From: MGML01 sp034416335 | GTDB lineage: Bacteria > Chloroflexota > Dehalococcoidia > Dehalococcoidales > UBA2162 | DNA: 64,000 nt | NCBI GenBank assembly: GCA_034416335.1 | Contig: DAOULV010000022.1 | Location: 162,890-226,889 of the forward strand | Direction: 5' to 3' | In this document: piece by piece, positions 60,023-64,000 of the stretch | Position numbering within the stretch: the first letter of the stretch is position 1 | How the letters are laid out: every line of letters begins with the position of its first letter | Translations under genes and position numbers: made by a program | Notes under the pieces: generated by a model | Database searches by the model: none | Told to the model about the DNA's origin: nothing | What the model saw: only the letters and a program-made list of their open reading frames with translations

Positions 60023-61474
60023 TCATCTCCATTTCCAGAATGGAGGGATAAAAAGCATAAATACCGTGAACAACTCCAGACGTCCGACTATCATACACAC
60101 GCTAAGTACGAATTTTCCCGCCGGGGGTATGAATCCATAGTTCGAAACCGGACCGACCAGGTTCAAACCCGGGCCGACATTTCCGAGGGAAGCGATTACG
60201 GATGACAACGCGGTTATATGGTCCAGCCCGAATGCACTCATTATGATAAAAGCTATAAATATAGTGACAAAATACACTATCCCCATACCGATAATTCCGG
60301 AAATGACTCCTTCCGGCAGCACGGCTCCTCCCACTTTCAGGGGGATAACCGCTCGCGGGTTAAAAGCAAGGAATATCCTGCGATAGGCATACTTGACCAG
60401 TACCAGAAGTCTGACAACCTTCAGAGCTCCGCCCGTCGAACCGGCCGAGGCTCCGATAATCATCAGCGTAAGTAAAACAGCTTTTGCGAATGCTGGCCAG
60501 ATATTAAAGTCGGCTGTGTTAAAACCGGTTGTGGTCATAATCGAAATCACCTGAAAACTGCTGTGCCTTAGAGCTTCCCCGAAAGGCATACCGGTACTGG
60601 TAGTGAGATTTATTACGATAAGGAAGATTGACGTACAAATGAGTGCGATGTACAGGCGGAATTCGGGGTTACGGAGCATTTGCTTTAACTGCCGTTTCCA
60701 TACCAGGTAGTAGAACAAACTGAAATTTACTCCGGCTAATACCATAAAAACTATTACCACGATATCGACAAAAAGACTGTTATAGGACTCTATATTCATA
60801 TTTACCGGAGCGAACCCCCCGGTAGGCATAGTACTGAAGGTTACTGTAAGGGCATCGAATGCCGGCAGCCTGGCCGCGAGCAGCAGTATGAATTCAAGTA
60901 CGCTGAATCCGAGGTAGAGTATCCATACCGCTTTAGCCGTATCCCGGATACGGGGAGTGAGTTTTTCCGTCTGAGGACCGGGCATCTCGCTTTCGACCAG
61001 GTGCGACGCACCGATACCGAGTAAAGGGAACATAGCCACGAACAGGGTAATAATCCCCATACCGCCGATCCACTGTGTAAGCGAACGCCAGAGGAGGATA
61101 CCCTGCAGCTTATCTTCAATGGATGTCATTGCCGTTGCGCCGGTTGTAGTAAATCCGGATACGGACTCAAACCATGCGTCCATTGCATTAGGGAAAGTAC
61201 CCGCAATTATAAAAGGGAGTGAACCGAAAGCCGAAACAAATATCCAGCCGCCGGCTACAATAGCTATAGCTTCACGCCGACTAAGCTTGCTGTCCCCCGT
61301 TCTTATCAGCCGCCAGAGAAGCAACCCGCAGCCAACCGTTATTCCAATCGATATTCCGAAAGCCAGAGAACATGATTCTCCCCTGACCAGACTCCATATC
61401 AGGGGGACAATCATAAATAATCCGAGGATTGTCAGGATGAGGCCGAGGTAACGGAATACTATTGATAATCTCAT
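60023..61474 (-). CDS. trkH: Trk potassium uptake system membrane subunit
   Basis: 483 aa with about ten to twelve helices in four M1-P-M2 repeats. Selectivity loops can be seen in ESVSGFTTTGATAM, STMPTGGFAPVN, IMTTTGFNTADF and ASLGNVGPGLN. It conducts potassium inward and is gated by TrkA proteins, of which three are encoded in this operon. It begins 10 bp after trkA and is followed by the Usp gene after an 80-bp gap. Confidence 0.94.
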   Translation of the reverse strand: MRLSIVFRYLGLILTILGLFMIVPLIWSLVRGESCSLAFGISIGITVGCGLLLWRLIRTGDSKLSRREAIAIVAGGWIFVSAFGSLPFIIAGTFPNAMDAWFESVSGFTTTGATAMTSIEDKLQGILLWRSLTQWIGGMGIITLFVAMFPLLGIGASHLVESEMPGPQTEKLTPRIRDTAKAVWILYLGFSVLEFILLLAARLPAFDALTVTFSTMPTGGFAPVNMNIESYNSLFVDIVVIVFMVLAGVNFSLFYYLVWKRQLKQMLRNPEFRLYIALICTSIFLIVINLTTSTGMPFGEALRHSSFQVISIMTTTGFNTADFNIWPAFAKAVLLTLMIIGASAGSTGGALKVVRLLVLVKYAYRRIFLAFNPRAVIPLKVGGAVLPEGVISGIIGMGIVYFVTIFIAFIIMSAFGLDHITALSSVIASLGNVGPGLNLVGPVSNYGFIPPAGKFVLSVCMIVGRLELFTVFMLFIPPFWKWR

Positions 61475-61484
61475 TACGGGCTTT

Positions 61485-62849
61485 TCACTTAAAAAGCTTC
61501 TCTGCGGATGAGGTCGCCGACAGCGGCGAAACCACTATTACATGATCCCCCGGATAAATAATGCTGTCATCGGGCGGGATAATCACGTTATCGTCACGTA
61601 TTATCGCGGCGGCGGTTACATCTTTCGGAAGTCCGGCTTCGGGAATGCTGCGCTGGGCAATTCCCGCAGTGGAACTCACTGCGAATTCGATTGCCTGGAC
61701 CTCCTGGCCGCCGATAAAAACGGCTGATATCGCGCCGCCGTGAAGGACGAAATGGGCAATTTTGTTGGCAGTGAGGAGTAAAGGTGATATCGCCATGTCT
61801 ACTCCGATAGCTTCCGCCAGCGGAATATAACCCGGCTTGTTCAGGGTTATCATGTTCCGGGGGACTCCAAGGTTTTTTGCCAGCAATGCGCACAAAATAT
61901 TTAACTCATCGCTTTCGGTCGTAGCTACGAATGCATCCGCCGATGATATACCCTGTTCAATCAGAAAATCCCTGTCGGTGGCATCTCCCTGTATAACCGT
62001 AGTTTTTTTCAACTCTGCGGCTATTTCCTGACTTCTGTTGTAATCTGTTTCGATTACCCTGACCGAGATGCCCTGTTTCTCTAGTCCGTCCGCCACCAGG
62101 TATCCTACGCGTCTCCCTCCGAAAATTACTACATTTCTTACCGGAGGTTGCGGTTGTGTAAATACTCCGGACAATTCATTCATCGATTGTTGAGAAGAAA
62201 GCAGGTAGATGTGGTCATCCTGCTGCAGGACCTCATCTGGGGAAGGTACGAAAGTTTTAGCTCCGCGGGCGATTGCCGCCACTACGCAGGGTGCGGGAAA
62301 TTTTATTTTCCCAATGGTTTTGTTTACCAGGGTCTTCTGTTCTATTCTGAATTCGCCTATCTGTATTCGCCCGTCGGCAAAGCTGCTGACCGGGGAGGGA
62401 CACAGACCGCAAAGAAGCTGCACCATTTCATCGGCTACGGCTACTTCGGGATTAATGATAAGGTCGATGCCGAGTGTCTTGGGTCTGACGACTTTTCTTG
62501 CCGCGGAAGGTGATTTCGCAGCAGTCACGAAGTAACCGGAATACTCGGGATTACGTACCCTTCCGACAGTCATGGAAGCCCCGAGTTCCTTGGCCAGGAA
62601 ACAGATAAGCATATTGGTTTCGTCGTTGTTGGTAACGGCGATAATCAGGTCGGCACGTCCGACCTCCGCTTCTCTGAGAATCCTGGGAGTGGTGGCATTT
62701 CCGGCGATTGTCTTGACGTCGAGTTGACGGCGGATACCTTCAATTATTTCTTCGGAAGGCTCCACTATGGTTACTTCGTGCTTACCTTCCGCCAGCACGG
62801 AGGCTATATGGGTTCCTACGACTCCGGCACCCGCAATAATGATATACAC
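61485..62849 (-). CDS. trkA: Trk system potassium transport protein TrkA (two RCK units)
   Basis: 454 aa from a GTG start, the standard double-length TrkA: two RCK-N/RCK-C repeats. The first glycine motif is MYIIIAGAGVVGTHIAS. The second begins NVVIFGGRRVGYLVADGL near residue 230; its motif is GGRRVG rather than GxGxxG. It assembles as a gating ring under TrkH. It is the first long gene of the potassium operon. Confidence 0.93.
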   Translation of the reverse strand: MYIIIAGAGVVGTHIASVLAEGKHEVTIVEPSEEIIEGIRRQLDVKTIAGNATTPRILREAEVGRADLIIAVTNNDETNMLICFLAKELGASMTVGRVRNPEYSGYFVTAAKSPSAARKVVRPKTLGIDLIINPEVAVADEMVQLLCGLCPSPVSSFADGRIQIGEFRIEQKTLVNKTIGKIKFPAPCVVAAIARGAKTFVPSPDEVLQQDDHIYLLSSQQSMNELSGVFTQPQPPVRNVVIFGGRRVGYLVADGLEKQGISVRVIETDYNRSQEIAAELKKTTVIQGDATDRDFLIEQGISSADAFVATTESDELNILCALLAKNLGVPRNMITLNKPGYIPLAEAIGVDMAISPLLLTANKIAHFVLHGGAISAVFIGGQEVQAIEFAVSSTAGIAQRSIPEAGLPKDVTAAAIIRDDNVIIPPDDSIIYPGDHVIVVSPLSATSSAEKLFK

Positions 62850-62860
62850 TTGCTTTTCCG

Positions 62861-63052
62861 CTATCTGTTACCGGTACCCCTGACCAGTTTCCTGATATTC
62901 CTGAAAATATAAGGAAACAGGCCCCGGGATTTTCTCCGCCGTCTCAACACTCTATCACCGGCACGGGTAGTGGGTACCTGCTCAAGAGCTTCTTTTTCCA
63001 CCGTATTTTTTTCTCTTTCCAGTTGTTGTTTATCAGTTGTTTTTATATTCAC
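62861..63052 (-). CDS. Small basic protein upstream of trkA (tentative)
   Basis: 63 aa from a GTG. Acidic-basic helical first half (TDKQQLEREKNTVEKEALEQ) and a strongly basic second half (RVLRRRRKSRGLFPYIFRNIRKLVRG). It ends 11 bp before trkA on the same strand and so could be the first gene of the operon. No clear Shine-Dalgarno and no recognised family, so it may be a chance frame in the trkA leader. Confidence 0.35.
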   Translation of the reverse strand: MNIKTTDKQQLEREKNTVEKEALEQVPTTRAGDRVLRRRRKSRGLFPYIFRNIRKLVRGTGNR

Positions 63053-63238
63053 TATATTTATCCAATGTCACCTGTATGATACTACAGAAATGGAAAAATT
63101 AATAATAAAATATATACAAACAATTGCAGGATTTTACTCCTCTGAACCCCGGCTGTCAAGAGTTTTTGTTATATTTTTCGATGTGTTATAATCGTCAGCC
63201 TGAGCGAAAAATTAAAGGGAAAAGACGGGAAAATTTGC

Positions 63239-63267
63239 TTGACAACGGTAGACGGCTATGATATATT
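63239..63267 (+). promoter_or_regulatory. Promoter of the 23S rRNA transcript
   Basis: Consensus TTGACA at 63239-63244, a 17-nt spacer and TATATT at 63262-63267, about 160 bp before mature 23S rRNA. No 16S rRNA or tRNA lies between. Confidence 0.75.
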
Positions 63268-63345
63268 TTCAGAGGAATAGCGGAGTCTATATATATGGTG
63301 AAAGTAGCTACATAATAAGATGGCCGGGAGTTGATTACCAAGCAG

Positions 63346-63380
63346 GCGGCTTGGTGTTAACGCCAAGCCGCTTTCATTTT
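63346..63380 (+). terminator. Terminator-like hairpin in the 23S rRNA leader
   Basis: GCGGCTTGGTG-TTAA-CGCCAAGCCGC forms an 11-bp stem with a 4-nt loop (63346-63371), followed by TTTCATTTTG. It lies between the promoter and the 23S gene, where rRNA leaders carry antitermination or processing signals. Confidence 0.6.
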
Positions 63381-63430
63381 GTCTAGTACATTAACAATTG
63401 AATAGAGGGCCTATTGTCAAATCTAAAGCA

Positions 63431-64000
<570 letters not shown>

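Overview
The window looks like a chromosomal contig from an uncultured anaerobic bacterium of the Chloroflexota, most likely class Dehalococcoidia. This placement is inference. It rests on a 23S rRNA gene that stands alone behind its own promoter (16S and 23S are unlinked in Dehalococcoides), a compact cobamide lower-ligand operon, a GAAC-N4-GTTC type LexA operator, and moderate G+C. About 50 protein genes are supported, most on the minus strand. No CRISPR array, complete insertion sequence or integrase was seen.

Layout. 1-7.2 kb: partial APH-like kinase, tRNA-Cys, an ABC exporter, a secreted alpha/beta-hydrolase, an MFS transporter and two methyltransferases behind a candidate RNA leader with a terminator hairpin. 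7.3-9.8 kb: repeat-rich accessory DNA with an intact tRNA-Leu(UAA), a DNA glycosylase, a small unknown gene and two decayed tRNA-Leu copies. 9.8-14.4 kb (minus): split transketolase, two adjacent C_GCAxxG_C_C-family genes that each read through an in-frame UGA at codon 24, a HIT protein, and an ADP-forming acyl-CoA synthetase alpha gene broken by one base. 14.6-19.4 kb: tmk and a cobT-cobS-cobC-(Dph6-like)-cobU operon for cobamide assembly.

19.5-35.3 kb is a surface-protein region: a beta-propeller-like lipoprotein, an internalin-type LRR lipoprotein, a 2671-residue secreted protein with 23 fibronectin III repeats and three related non-FN3 domains, made with a SipW-type signal peptidase and a TasA-like protein, next to three type IV pilin-like genes. 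35.6-40.2 kb holds a CoA-transferase, a terminal-inverted-repeat element, a second ABC exporter, an A+T-rich coiled-coil gene and an iron-sulfur-flavoprotein-like reductase.

40.3-64 kb is mostly housekeeping: tyrS, rel, rpsT, lexA with an SOS box, an aldolase, plsY, ilvE, a thiolase/HMG-CoA-synthase-like pair, mscS, dinB, an SMP-30 lactonase, comEC/comEA, a five-gene potassium-uptake operon and the 5' end of 23S rRNA.

The strongest unusual signal is the pair of putative selenoprotein genes. Both carry UGA at codon 24, both have a downstream hairpin with loop GGUCA exactly 17 nt after the UGA, and the protein sequence is conserved on both sides of it. Other notable signals are the SipW/TasA/giant FN3 cluster, the decaying tRNA-Leu series, the structured leader ahead of the methyltransferases, and a roughly 280-bp dispersed repeat whose hairpins show compensatory changes.
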